A stretch of DNA of 64,000 nucleotides from Eutreptiella sp. 'Long Island Sound 2002' (taxonomy: Eukaryota; Euglenozoa; Euglenophyceae; Eutreptiales; Eutreptiaceae), in assembly GCA_964036045.1 (NCBI GenBank), contig OZ038382.1, forward strand, positions 100,628,357 to 100,692,356, read 5' to 3'. Every line of letters begins with the position of its first letter. The first letter of the stretch is position 1. The notes beneath the pieces were generated by a model. The model was given only the letters and a program-made list of their open reading frames with translations, searched no databases and was not told the origin of the DNA. The translations under genes and the position numbers were made by a program. Shown piece after piece: positions 9,692 to 19,390 of the stretch.

Positions 9692-11308
9692 ATGGTAGAA
9701 CCTTCCAGACCGGGACGGCCCAAACTGCCTGAATGGCAGCTTTCAAAAAAATCTCTGGCCAACAGACGCAGCCTTGTGAGGTCGTATGCGAAGCAGTTGC
9801 ATTGCGGGCACCTGATTGCGGAGCATGCAGTCAAGCGATCACTGAATCGAGACAGACTGAGGGCAAGACCGGCCACATTTGAGCAATTGAGGGATACCCT
9901 CATTGCAAAGTTTACGACCCATGATACATGGGAAAATTTCATTCGCGCGCGCAGAAATAATGATGGCAATGGTCAGGGGGTATATAGGACAGGCGTGACC
10001 AAACTCATGCAGCTTTTGACAGCCGACATGGGTATTGCTACCACACCAGTAGGTGCGTACCTAGACCCGAGTACCGCCCTTCCACTGTATTTGGAGCTCG
10101 CAAGAGCACATGGCTGCCTGCATGACGCTGTCAGAACCCCGCAGCTCTGCGTTTTTTTTGACGCCAATGAAATGTATGGGCGCCGCAAATGCCAGGTGCT
10201 GAGCGTACATCTACCGCAAGCACGTCAGCCACACCAACTCCTTCTGCAACTTCCCCTTGCGAGATACCTGGACCAGGATGATCACATCACAACCTCGTCG
10301 CAGTTTGAGCGCATGGACCTGCTTCCTGCCCTTGAGAAGGCGTTGGAGAGCGGCTGGGGTGGTGAAAGCATGGAGCTGGTTTTTTCTCCTGATTATGCCG
10401 CCTACTACCGAACCACAGGGACGCCTCCACCAACAGCAGATTGCTGTTGTGTGGAGTGCTATGGTTCAAGAAAACTCTGGAAGCACCCTGATTGGATACG
10501 GCAGCCTTTGCGGGATTTTCACAACTACCCTTCACGCTGCGCTCCCCTCTTTCGCCTCATGAAATGTCGCCTCAACAGGGTGTATGATGTACACCACTGC
10601 AACAATCACGTGTTGGCAAACGGGGTGATCCACCCCCTGTGGTTCTGGACCAGAGCAAACCTGCCTGAGGAATACACTGTCCAATTGAAGACAATTTTGG
10701 AGAAACATTTTACGCGCTTTCCATACTACCCACCTTTCAAAGAAGCTATTGGCAAAAGGGACTGGTCACCCCCAAACATTGTCACGAAGGATATCCTGAA
10801 GGAGGATTCTTTTTGGAAAGCCCTAGCTGATCTGTTCCCACGAACGGCAAATGGTCTCACAGTCAAACGGAACGGTGAGGTTCTGCAGGACCCAATACAC
10901 CGATATTTGAAACTGATGCGGATTCTGATGGTCCAGCTGAACAGCTGGAGTCCGGAGGGTGTTGACCAGCGTGATGACATGTGCCGTGAAGCACACCAGC
11001 TCTTTTGGGACCTCGGGTTTCCCCTGCGCCGGTTTGGAGTCCCAATTCATTACTTTCTGGAGCACTACACCCCCCGGCTACGCAAACATGGCAACCTCGT
11101 GGGCATGTCATCGGAGGGGGGCGAGCATGTCCACCAGCCCCACTCCAAGATCGTGCAAAAACGCCCCTCTCGCCCACGAGGGAAATGCCCAGTGCGGCTG
11201 GTGGAGATCATGAAGCACGTTAGGCTCTGGTTGGGGCTGTGGAGGCAAGGCTGGCTGTCTCCAACTCTCTGGTACACGCATGAACCGAAATTGCCAGCTG
11301 ACAATTAG
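9692..11308 (+). CDS. Transposase-like exon (DDE/RNase H-fold layout)
   Basis: The acceptor TTTTTCCTAAG|ATG at 9691 joins in phase 0 with the donor at 9379. Residue numbers count from 9692. Landmarks in order: basic N-terminus; an Asp in FFDANEMYG (D157); a Cys cluster DCCCVECYG (from D250); YDVHHCNNH (D299); and near the end SEGGEHVHQPHSK (E475, E478) followed by a basic helix. This D, Cys cluster, D-x-HH and late E-x-H order is shared with a group of large eukaryotic transposases and uncharacterised relatives, which may include the KDZ group. I assign it on layout, not on alignment. The frame stops at 11306-11308. A phase-0 GTTAGG at 11219 could instead splice it to 11488. Residue roles are inferred. 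Confidence 0.5.
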   Translation: MVEPSRPGRPKLPEWQLSKKSLANRRSLVRSYAKQLHCGHLIAEHAVKRSLNRDRLRARPATFEQLRDTLIAKFTTHDTWENFIRARRNNDGNGQGVYRTGVTKLMQLLTADMGIATTPVGAYLDPSTALPLYLELARAHGCLHDAVRTPQLCVFFDANEMYGRRKCQVLSVHLPQARQPHQLLLQLPLARYLDQDDHITTSSQFERMDLLPALEKALESGWGGESMELVFSPDYAAYYRTTGTPPPTADCCCVECYGSRKLWKHPDWIRQPLRDFHNYPSRCAPLFRLMKCRLNRVYDVHHCNNHVLANGVIHPLWFWTRANLPEEYTVQLKTILEKHFTRFPYYPPFKEAIGKRDWSPPNIVTKDILKEDSFWKALADLFPRTANGLTVKRNGEVLQDPIHRYLKLMRILMVQLNSWSPEGVDQRDDMCREAHQLFWDLGFPLRRFGVPIHYFLEHYTPRLRKHGNLVGMSSEGGEHVHQPHSKIVQKRPSRPRGKCPVRLVEIMKHVRLWLGLWRQGWLSPTLWYTHEPKLPADN

Positions 11309-11487
11309 CGGTATACCACCTTCTTGCCACCACATCCCTTGGCTTGTGATAGATTTACTATTTTTGGCCATTTCTTGCTAATGTTGCTAATCTTTCATTG
11401 TTTATGGATTGGGGTAGATTTTGGAACGTATTCATGCTGATATTTTCAGTACCCCTCTGTATCTCTCTCCACTTCTGTCGTCCACAG

Positions 11488-12828
11488 GATCCATTGAAGA
11501 GAGCCAATGGGGTGCCGCTGGCGTTGATGAAGCCCCTGATTGACGCAATTCAAAAATTGGGCAGAAGTCTGTGGTACGACGTGACTGGGGGCTCAAGGGC
11601 CTGTGGAGTCCCTGCTGCTGACATCATCAAGCATCTTGAGCGGATCTGCCCTGTGCTCGGAATGGCTTGCCCCGGTGCTGCCCAAGTGATAACGCTCACA
11701 GATCGTCCGGTCCCCTGTCAGCTGGCTAACATCGAGAGCGTGCTAATGATTTGTCTTGTGTGCTTGGGCCGAGAGGCCAGTCATTTTTGCGTAATGCATA
11801 CTCTTGACACAATTCAGTACAGCGCAACCCCTCTGTCACTGTCACCAGGTGACACTCTGTTTCTGCCAGTTGAAAAGCACTGGATGCTGCCAAAGTTGTG
11901 TCCAGGCATTAATTTTTTTGCTGCTGTACCATTCTCGAATTCGCAAAATGCACCATTCGTGCCCGACGATAGCTGTTGGATCAGCAAACATTTACGGCCG
12001 TCCAGTGTGACCTGCAGTGACCTGCAGCACGGTGACACTGTGCAGATGTATGACGGCCTAAGCGATGCTTCGGTTCTGCTGCACACCCAATTGTTGTGGA
12101 GGCCCACTGTGCGTTGTCCCGGTCTGTCGCGAAAAGGGCAGCCCCTGTTCCCAGGCAGGTGGACAGTCCAGCTTGAACGGGGCGTCACTGTTTTAGTATT
12201 AGCCGTGATTCCTACCAATCCGGCTTCCTGGGATGTTGTCGGCGTCTGTGCATTTTGCTGTACGGCAGGGCAGGCAGACTTCAGATCCCTTCTACGGTTT
12301 TCAGAATCCAGCCTCAGAGAAATTGCCCTGGCTGACAAGCAGGGCTGTGAAGCAGGGAAGACCTGGATGGAAGGTTTGTATTCCGGGCAGTGCATTTATT
12401 TCCAGTTTCCTCAGAGGTGTCAGTCCTGCGGTCCGCACCAGGCCAAGCGTGAACTGGCATATGAGGACAGTCGGCGGAGCACACGTCTCCCTGAGATCAC
12501 AAACCTCAGTACCACAGCGGTGAAGAAGGAATCTGTCACTACCAATGGGAAACCCAAACCGAACCCGAAACGGAATTCGACCGCAAAGCCACCACCAAAA
12601 CCGAAACCAAAACCGAAACCAAAACCAAAACCAAAAGGCCATAAAAACAACAGCCCACCAAGCAAACAGCCAAAGAAGGAAGAGACGGGCAGTGGGACGG
12701 TAAAACAAGAGGCGGACCTTGTTCAGCGGCTCTTGGCTGCACTGCAACAAACAACCCAACAACAAAACAACCGAACAAACCCCCTGAAGCGCAAACGCGG
12801 GCAAGGTGAAAACAGTGAAAATCCCTGA
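11488..12828 (+). CDS. C-terminal exon: unknown domain with Pro-Lys and Gln tracts
   Basis: A long pyrimidine run ending GTCCACAG marks the acceptor, so I start the exon at 11488 rather than at the upstream ATG 11398, whose 30 hydrophobic residues look like translated intron. About 300 residues form a globular region (LSLSPGDTLFLPVEKHWMLP; later QRCQSCGPHQAKRE with a CxxC pair). Then come PKPKPKPK repeats, KKEE and a Gln-rich stretch before TGA 12826-12828. The product may be the last part of the transposase-like protein or a separate gene. No family is recognised. The frame stays open past the TGA into the poly-Gln segment. Confidence 0.5.
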   Translation, partial: DPLKRANGVPLALMKPLIDAIQKLGRSLWYDVTGGSRACGVPAADIIKHLERICPVLGMACPGAAQVITLTDRPVPCQLANIESVLMICLVCLGREASHFCVMHTLDTIQYSATPLSLSPGDTLFLPVEKHWMLPKLCPGINFFAAVPFSNSQNAPFVPDDSCWISKHLRPSSVTCSDLQHGDTVQMYDGLSDASVLLHTQLLWRPTVRCPGLSRKGQPLFPGRWTVQLERGVTVLVLAVIPTNPASWDVVGVCAFCCTAGQADFRSLLRFSESSLREIALADKQGCEAGKTWMEGLYSGQCIYFQFPQRCQSCGPHQAKRELAYEDSRRSTRLPEITNLSTTAVKKESVTTNGKPKPNPKRNSTAKPPPKPKPKPKPKPKPKGHKNNSPPSKQPKKEETGSGTVKQEADLVQRLLAALQQTTQQQNNRTNPLKRKRGQGENSENP

Positions 12829-13323
12829 AAAAAAGGAAGGGTTAAACGGGAGTCAGGAGAGCACATGTCTCAGCAGGTGTCTCAAGTGTCTCAACAGGTG
12901 TCTCCGAACCCCCCTGGGCAGGTGTTTCAGCAGGAGCAGCAGCAGCAGCAGCAGCGGCAGCAGCAGCAGCAGCAGCAGCAGCAGTTGCAGCTGCACATGC
13001 AGATGCAGACCCAAGTGCAGCAGCAGCAGCAGCACCAGCAGATGCACCAGCAGGCCCAGCAGCAGCAGCAGCAGCAGCAGCATATAGGGTCCTTTGCAAA
13101 TGAACATGCCAGTTGCCATGCCCATGGCCATGCCAATGCCAGCCATGAACATGCACCAGCTCCAAATGCCCATGCAGCCCTTGCAGCAGCTTTGTTCGAC
13201 GATGAGCAGCATGCAGCCCTTTGGTTTTCCAATGTACCGGCCCTATTAGCAGCGCCTGCATATATGTCTTTTGTTTTTTTCCCTCTCCCAAAAAAGAACT
13301 TTGTGCTGTTTAGAGTTTGGTGA
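12829..13323 (+). CDS. Poly-Gln segment in frame after TGA 12826 (CAG repeats)
   Basis: This continues the reading frame of the preceding exon after a single TGA, through KKGRVKRESGEHMSQQVSQ into two runs of Gln encoded by CAG. A 51-nt GT-AG stretch (12806-12856) would remove the TGA in frame. After the Gln runs this frame turns into a His/Ala-rich, then hydrophobic peptide that looks unnatural. The neighbouring frame (ATG 13100 to TAG 13249) gives a tidy Met/Pro/Gln peptide, MPVAMPMAMPMPAMNMHQLQ and so on, which could be the real tail after a frame change or splice. CAG repeats expand easily, so length here is likely polymorphic. Confidence 0.35.
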   Translation, partial: KKGRVKRESGEHMSQQVSQVSQQVSPNPPGQVFQQEQQQQQQRQQQQQQQQQLQLHMQMQTQVQQQQQHQQMHQQAQQQQQQQQHIGSFANEHASCHAHGHANASHEHAPAPNAHAALAAALFDDEQHAALWFSNVPALLAAPAYMSFVFFPLPKKNFVLFRVW

Positions 13324-13546
13324 TTTCAATTTATTGCCGTGTTTGTGAATACGGCAGGATCATATCTCTGGAAGTGCAGATGCCTGAGCTCTGTGTTCAT
13401 TATGCACTTTGTGCGATGTTGAACTGATTGAGAGAACCAGATGCTCAGATGCTCAGAGTGGTGCGGCTTGTTGCGATTGTCCTTTGTTTTCATTACCGTT
13501 GGTGGTTCCTTGGATTTGAATGCACGAACGTTTTGTAGGATCGTCA

Positions 13547-13920
13547 GGACAAGAAAAAAACAGTTTTCGCCCAAAAATGGCCAAAAATTGCCAATTTGTT
13601 GCCGAAACTAGTGTTTTTTTAGCCGGGGTCGTGAGTTTTAGGGCCCCATACCCTATTCTTAGGGTGCCCAATCCGGTGAAATGTGTTTGAAATTGTATTG
13701 GAGCAACCTATTGGGTGTTGCAGGGCCGTCAGCACAGAAAAAAAAACAGTTTTAGTCGAAAAATGGCCAAAAATTGCCAATTTTTGGCCAAAAACAGTGT
13801 ATTTTTGGAGAACAATCGCGTAGGAGGAACCCCCCTCTCCTATTTTGAGCGTGCAGAATAAAAGAAAAAAGGTTTCCTTTGGTCTTTTTGGGTACAAAAC
13901 CTCTTTTCATGGTATTTTTG
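13547..13920 (+). repeat. Two tandem units, period 186 bp, A-tract rich
   Basis: CAGTTTT followed by AAAATGGCCAAAAATTGCCAA occurs from 13561 and again from 13747. Shared flanks (GTCAGxACA before, CCCC-rich block after) extend the match over most of the interval. No coding signal. Confidence 0.75.
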
Positions 13921-13929
13921 TGCCTATAC

Positions 13930-14292
13930 TATAGGATACAGGTACGCTGGTGTGCAGCATTGTTCTGTAGCACCACCCCACAACAGACAAAAGTACTCCA
14001 AAATAGGCCGAGTTCCAGGGTTTTTGATGGTTTAGGAGAAAGCACGGGTGCGAAGAACCCCCCCATCCGTATTTTGGGGCAAGAGAATCCCAACAAAAGG
14101 GCAATTTCTGTCGAAAATCCTCTATAGGCAGGTACACTGGTGTGCAGTACTGTTCTGCAGGACCAGCCCAGAGCAGGCAAAAATACCCCAAAATAGGCCA
14201 AATTTCAGGGTTTCTGATATTTTTGGACAAAAGCCGGGTAGGAGGAACCCCCCCCCCCCTATTTTGGGGCCGTAGAAATCAAAAAAATGGGT
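13930..14292 (+). repeat. Two tandem units, period 190 bp
   Basis: CAGGTACxCTGGTGTGCAG begins at 13939 and 14129. Each is followed by AAAATAGGCC and a run of seven or more C before TATTTTGGGG (or the CCGTATTTTGGGG variant). Short frames on both strands repeat with the unit and are not evidence of a gene. Confidence 0.8.
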
Positions 14293-14445
14293 TTACTCCG
14301 CGAAAATCTGCCTTTTGCTGACCTTTTAATTTTGGGAAAAAACAGCTGCTAAAATCATAGGTGCAGGATGTGTGGGTGATGATGCGAACAGGGACACTGC
14401 AGATTACCCCCCAGTGCCCCGGGGGTAACGCGGAGACGCAGAGTG

Positions 14446-15060
14446 CAAAAAAGGGACAGTGCAGAAGTTCCGGAAACACGAGACGCTGATGGTCCTGCAA
14501 CAGGTGCGCAACCAGATGGAACTGACAGCCAAAGCAGTGATGGGGAGGTGTCCCCCCGTTCCAAAACAGAGGACCTAGAGGCCTACAGCACCGTAGATGC
14601 CATCATGGAGTTGGACGAAGATGAGGACAATGCGGTAGCCCCTCCCATTAGGGAAGATCCGGAAATGGAGATGGACAAAGATGCGGATGATGCCGTAGCT
14701 CCAGCCATTCGGGCTGATGCAAAAATTCAACCACTGCGCCAGAACGAACCATTTGGCGAGGCCGATGCGGAGAGTGCAGGACATTTGCAACAGGAACATG
14801 CCCCACTACACTAACAGACTACTCCACAGGGGCCGGTCCGGCGACTGCAACCCCCAAGTAAAAAAGAAGGGTCCAGCAACTCCAACAACTGCAATGCCAG
14901 ACCTTCATCCCACTATACACATCCAGCACGCAGCTGACACGGAGGCACATGGGGCTTATTTGAAAGCAGTCCAGAAACTGGATCCCAAGTTTTGGGGCAC
15001 TTTCAGTAAAGGACTGTCACTGGGATTGCCAAGCAGTGCAACACCGGTGGTAAAGGTTCA
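14446..15060 (+). pseudogene. Acidic low-complexity coding remnant
   Basis: An open frame without an upstream ATG of its own encodes an acidic peptide with an internal duplication (IREDPEMEMDKDADDAVAP after a related ELDEDEDNAVAPP). It ends at 14814. In another frame from about 14850 a second piece is coding-like: PDLHPTIHIQHAADTEAHGA then YLKAVQKLDPKFWGTFSKGL, up to a possible VVK|GTTCAC donor near 15056. The two could be exons of one gene or one exon with a frameshift. No family is recognised. Confidence 0.3.
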
Positions 15061-15159
15061 CTGTTTTTCAGGTGCTTCAGGTGCTTCATGTGGTCTGCAG
15101 CTTGCGGGAATCTTTTTGATTCAAAATCATGAATTGACATTTCACAGCTGACGCAGATG

Positions 15160-16600
15160 GTTTGCAGCTTGCAGCAGTGTGCTGAATCAGTGTTTCACGA
15201 TTCTCGATGGTTTGTAGGTTGCAGCGGTGTGCTGCATCTGTGTTTCACGATTCCCGATGAGTGTTGGTTGCTGAGTTTTTCAACTCGCTTCATACATCAT
15301 ATCAGTTACTGCCAGCTATGCTGATTTTTCGATTTATCTTAACTCGGATTGGAAGTTCAACAAATGCCAATGCTGTGCCGCCAGCGGTTGCAGTGTGTTT
15401 ACAACGTCATCTCTGCTTCAGCTCTGGTTTGACTGCCTGCAATGTTTCATTTGACAGCAGTCGAACGTGATCGCAAAGTCCGTTCGGGTTTGACTGCCAT
15501 TTCACTGCAGTACAGTGGGCCCATGTACTGCGACACTCTGAGTTGCCAGCTTCAAACACATCGGACATAGCTCTCCTGTTTTCAGATTTCAGATTTCAAT
15601 TGAAGGCTCCTATCAAATTGGGGTCTGAATTGAATGTAAACGGGCCTGCAATGTCTCATTCGACAGCAGTCGAACGTGATCGCAAAATTCGTTTGGATTT
15701 GACTGCTTTTCCACTGCAGTACAGTGCGCCCATGTACTGCGACACTCTGAGTTACCAGCTTCAAACACATCAGACACAGCACTCCTGTTTTGGGATCTCA
15801 GAATTCAACTGAAGGCTGCCATCGAATTGGGTTCTGAATTCAATTTAAAAGGGCCTGCAATGTTTCATTCGACAGCAGTGGAACGTGATCGCAAATTCCG
15901 TTTCGGTTTGACTGCTATTCCACTGCAGTACAGTGCGTCCATGTGCTTGCAGTGATTGCCAGCTGTGCTGCTTTTCCAATTTATCTCAATTGTGATTAGA
16001 ATGCAAATCAACTCCAACGGCGGTTGCAATTTTTTTACAGCGTCATGTCTGCATCAGCTCTGGTTTGCTTGCCTGCCGTGTGTCATTCATGTACTGCGAC
16101 ACTCTGTGTTGCCAGCTTCATACACATCAGACACAGCTCTCCTGTTTTCTGATTTCAGATTTCAACTGTAGGCTCCTATCGAATTGGGTTCTGAATTTAA
16201 CTTAAAAGGGGCTGCAATTTTCATTCGACAGCAGTGGAACGTGCTCGCAAAATCTATTTGAGCTTGACTTCTATTCCACTGCAGTACAGTGTGCCCATGT
16301 GCTTGCACTGATTGCCAGCTGTGCTGTTTTTTTCAATTTATCTCCATTCTGATTAGAAGTGCAACGAATTTTGCTGCAAATCAACTGCAACTGCGGTTGC
16401 AATTTGTTTACACCGTCATCTCCCCATGACCTCTGGCTTTACTGTGTGCAGTGTGTCATTTGAGTAATGCAACACTCTTAGTTGCCAGCATCAAGCACAT
16501 CAAACACATCAGACACAAGCCTCCTGTTTTCTGATTTCAGATTTCAATTGAAGGCTGCTATCGAATTGGGTTCGGAATTTAATTTGCAGTGTTTTGCAAC
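15160..16600 (+). repeat. Interleaved repeats, main period 209 bp
   Basis: AATGTxTCATTxGACAGCAG occurs near 15441, 15650 and 15859 (209-bp steps) and, altered, near 16215. A second block, GCCAGCTxTGCTG followed by AATTTATCT, occurs near 15312, 15957 and 16314 and interrupts the array. Frames through it are short and inconsistent, so it is likely non-coding satellite-like DNA. Confidence 0.75.
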
Positions 16601-17300
16601 AACAGTTTTTGGACATTTGGTTCAATAACTAGCTTCTCGGGGGGTTCTATGAATGGTTTTTCTGTCGTCTGGCCAGGAGTAAGCACATGATACGGTTCAG
16701 AAAGATCCAAATACCTTGGTGAATAGGGTTTGATCGAGATTCTTTCATGTTTATACACATTTCAAAAAGTTGTATATTCATTCACCGGGTAAAATTGATG
16801 AAAATGGGGTATTTCAGGAATTTCACCCCCTGTAAAAGCCTAGATGTTGGAACTGCCATGCCGTGGACTGAGGTTGATTGGTTGTATTGGATTGACTATT
16901 CAGTTTTGCCTGATACCCCCCCTGAGCCTGTGTTACACGATCCTGACACGGGATCAGAAAATGCCATTTCCGATTAGCAGTACTCATCGAATGACGATGT
17001 TGGGTTTAGAGAAAGGGGTATGTGTGTATGTAATGACGACATTTCTCGTACCTTTTTTTCAGTGGCCCAGGCTGATAAGGAGTTTCCTGAGTGTCAGGAT
17101 TTGCCTGCTGCAATCCTTGACAAAATTAAAAACTCAGTGTTCAGGCGGAGAACCTTCAAAAAGGTCAACAATGCAAACCGAGGGCAGTATGCCTGAGTGA
17201 ACCTTGACCTGATCCAGGGTGCGGTGGGACATAGCTGTAAAGCTATCCGGACAATAGGGGTACGTGAACAAATCTTATATGAAAAAATTACAGAGTTCGA
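16601..17300. other. No firm feature
   Basis: Short frames at 16747-16977 and 16844-17200 overlap and neither is convincing. GAGTTTCCTGAGTGTCAGGA near 17080 might belong to the gypsy element that follows, but I cannot anchor it to a domain. Confidence 0.4.
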
Positions 17301-18108
17301 GAATCAAAGATTCTGCGGCCTCTGCGCGCGGATAAAAGTTCTGATTAGGTGTCCAGAGCGGTCCTAGGTACCGAAGCCCAATGGCAAGTGGCAGCTTGTC
17401 ATTGACTACAGGTACCTGAACACTCAGTTAAAGGGTATACATTTTCCCCTCCCCGTAATTGATGATCAGCTGGCGTGTGAGGTGGGAATTTCTGTTTTTT
17501 CTTTGGTGGATCCGGAGAATGGGTTTCACCAGATGCATCAGGAACCCTCCTGCTGCCACCTGATGGCGTTCATTACCTCTTTTGGGGTATACGAGTGGTT
17601 AGTGTTGCCCATGGGAGTTACAGTTGGGCCACAGGTGTTTCAGCGTCTAGTGCAGATGGTTTTGCGTACATGTCCACACAGTGGACCATACATTGATGAC
17701 GTGCTGACTGGCACAGGAGAACCACATGGGCGCCGCACCAATTTCTGTGGTGTTGGCCGGTTGTTGGATAGCCAAGTATATCAGGACGAAGATGCTGCGC
17801 AGTTTCTGCAGCCTTGTTTCTCCCCGCCCCCTGTATTGCCTGATGGCTCTCGAAGTCCTGATATCGCCACCCCCTACTTTTATGATTTCCCTGAGAGTCC
17901 TTCCCAGCGTGATTGTTTATACTTTCACTACTTGTGTCTTCGGGAGGTCTTCAACGCCTTTGCACAGGCTGACCTCACTCTGTAACCATCCAAGTGGTTT
18001 TTGCTCATGGAGCAGGTACAGTATGTAGGGCTAGTGTTGTGTAATGGCAAGCGCTCTCCTAGCCCTGCCAAGTATGAGGCGCTCCGTGAATTGAAACAGG
18101 AGCAGATT
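17301..18108 (+). pseudogene. Ty3/Gypsy reverse transcriptase fragment, copy 1
   Basis: Motifs run in the usual RT order: VPKPNGKWQLVIDYRYLN, VFSLVDPENGFHQMHQEP, VLPMGVTVGPQVFQRLVQ and the catalytic box YIDD (17689-17700). The thumb region REVFNAFAQADLTL and MEQVQYVGLVLCNGKR follows. Defects: an extra base near 17367 shifts the frame before VPKP, and TAA at 17983-17985 interrupts the thumb. Between YIDD and the thumb there is an unusual insert of about 65 residues. The sequence stops being pol at 18108, in mid-connection, where unrelated DNA starts. It shares the break point with copy 2. Confidence 0.8.
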
Positions 18109-19390
18109 GTCATATGCTTGTGCTTGGGTGCATATAGAAAACCCATTTTCCTTGTCTTGCACTTAAAAAACAGCTTCTTTCCAATGTTCTGCATTATAAT
18201 TGATCTTGTTGGCAAGTACAGGACACAGGCAACAGCAGGAAGACAAAGATCCTGACGCATATTAAGCTTGACCAACTGGCTGGTCCAGTAATACGGATTC
18301 ACATGCCTAAATAACAGGAAAATTAATGTAGCATCAAAATCTCATTAAAAAGGCAATAAAACCTATATTCTACCATCCTTCCGAGTAGTCTATCTTGTCA
18401 AAGGCCTTGTCAACATTACGTAAATCACTGTCGGCAACAGCAGGCGCCGACAATCGCAACAGGCCTTCTGAAGCTTCCAAATAGCTTCAAAATAGCTTCT
18501 ACTACATTAAAATCTTCTAAAATAGCATATAACATGATTAAATCCCATTATAAGCATATGGAATGTGACTATTCATGTATGGCTACCAATGTATCCTAGG
18601 CCTCTGCTCTCTGTAGTCTACCTAAGAGCAGTAGACTCTAGCAGTAAGCTATGGGCTTCAAATATGAGCCAAATATGAGCAAATATCCTAGTGTCTTAGG
18701 ATCTTCAAGCTCTGAGACGTCTGGTAGAGATCCTCCAGAAAGCTTCTGAGAGGGTCAAATGCCCCAACTTGTTACGCCCCCTTCCTAAGCTTCATGTACA
18801 TTCACTAAGAATGATCATGACAAGCTGATAATCCAACATAAGGAGGGGTATCGGCATAAGGAAGGCTCATATTCAATGTTCTAAGTGTCGATTGTAGTGT
18901 CTTAGTACCACCTTCCTAGAGGTAAAGATACAGAGGGTAAACTTCCTAAGTGTTGAGAATGGTAGGGCTCAGAATGAAACATGAAAAACACTAAGCAAAA
19001 AGCTGGCATACAAAGTATGAACAATGATAACCTAAATCTTCAGACAAAAATTGAGGGTAAGAGTAATACACCTGGATGTAGATGTCTAGACTACAATGAG
19101 CTATACGGAAAATCACTAACAATTGAGAATGAAACGCAACATGTGGGGTTAAACCGGGCATTCAAGCTCTGCCCAAGCTGTCTATTGACATGACTTGGTC
19201 TGCGTCATCCAAAGTGAGGATATACCACCTTACTCAATGGGCGCCTGGCACCAACCCGGAATGCCCCGGCTGGATGCTTTCTGGTACCTGCAATGGGCTT
19301 CTTGGCCTGCAATACATGGACATAGAAAGCGAGGCAGCATCGGTAATGAGTAAGTGTTGATTAGTTTAGTTGGTGGTGTCGGTCACAATG
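18109..19390 (+). repeat. Dispersed repeat, unit I (related to 34293-35320 and 35340-35568)
   Basis: The first 180 bp (GTCATATGCTTGTGCTTGGG...) also follow RT copy 2 from 24891. From 18288 (AATACGGATTCACATGCC) to about 19380 the sequence matches 34293-35320. The part around 18500-18770 (AGCATATAACATGATTAAAT, ATATGAGC repeats, AGACGTCTGGTAGAGATCCT) recurs a third time at 35340-35560. No coding frame is shared, so this looks like non-coding mobile DNA or part of a large insertion within the gypsy element. Confidence 0.75.

Noticed and set aside
11398-11487. Hydrophobic N-terminus (start ATG 11398) as a signal peptide
   Set aside because: The stretch is a pyrimidine-rich tract ending CCACAG, better explained as intron 3' end; coding composition improves sharply at 11488.
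12806-13232. Poly-Ser, poly-Leu, poly-Cys and poly-Ala frames over the CAG repeats
   Set aside because: Alternative readings of the same trinucleotide repeat; only the Gln frame continues an upstream coding exon.
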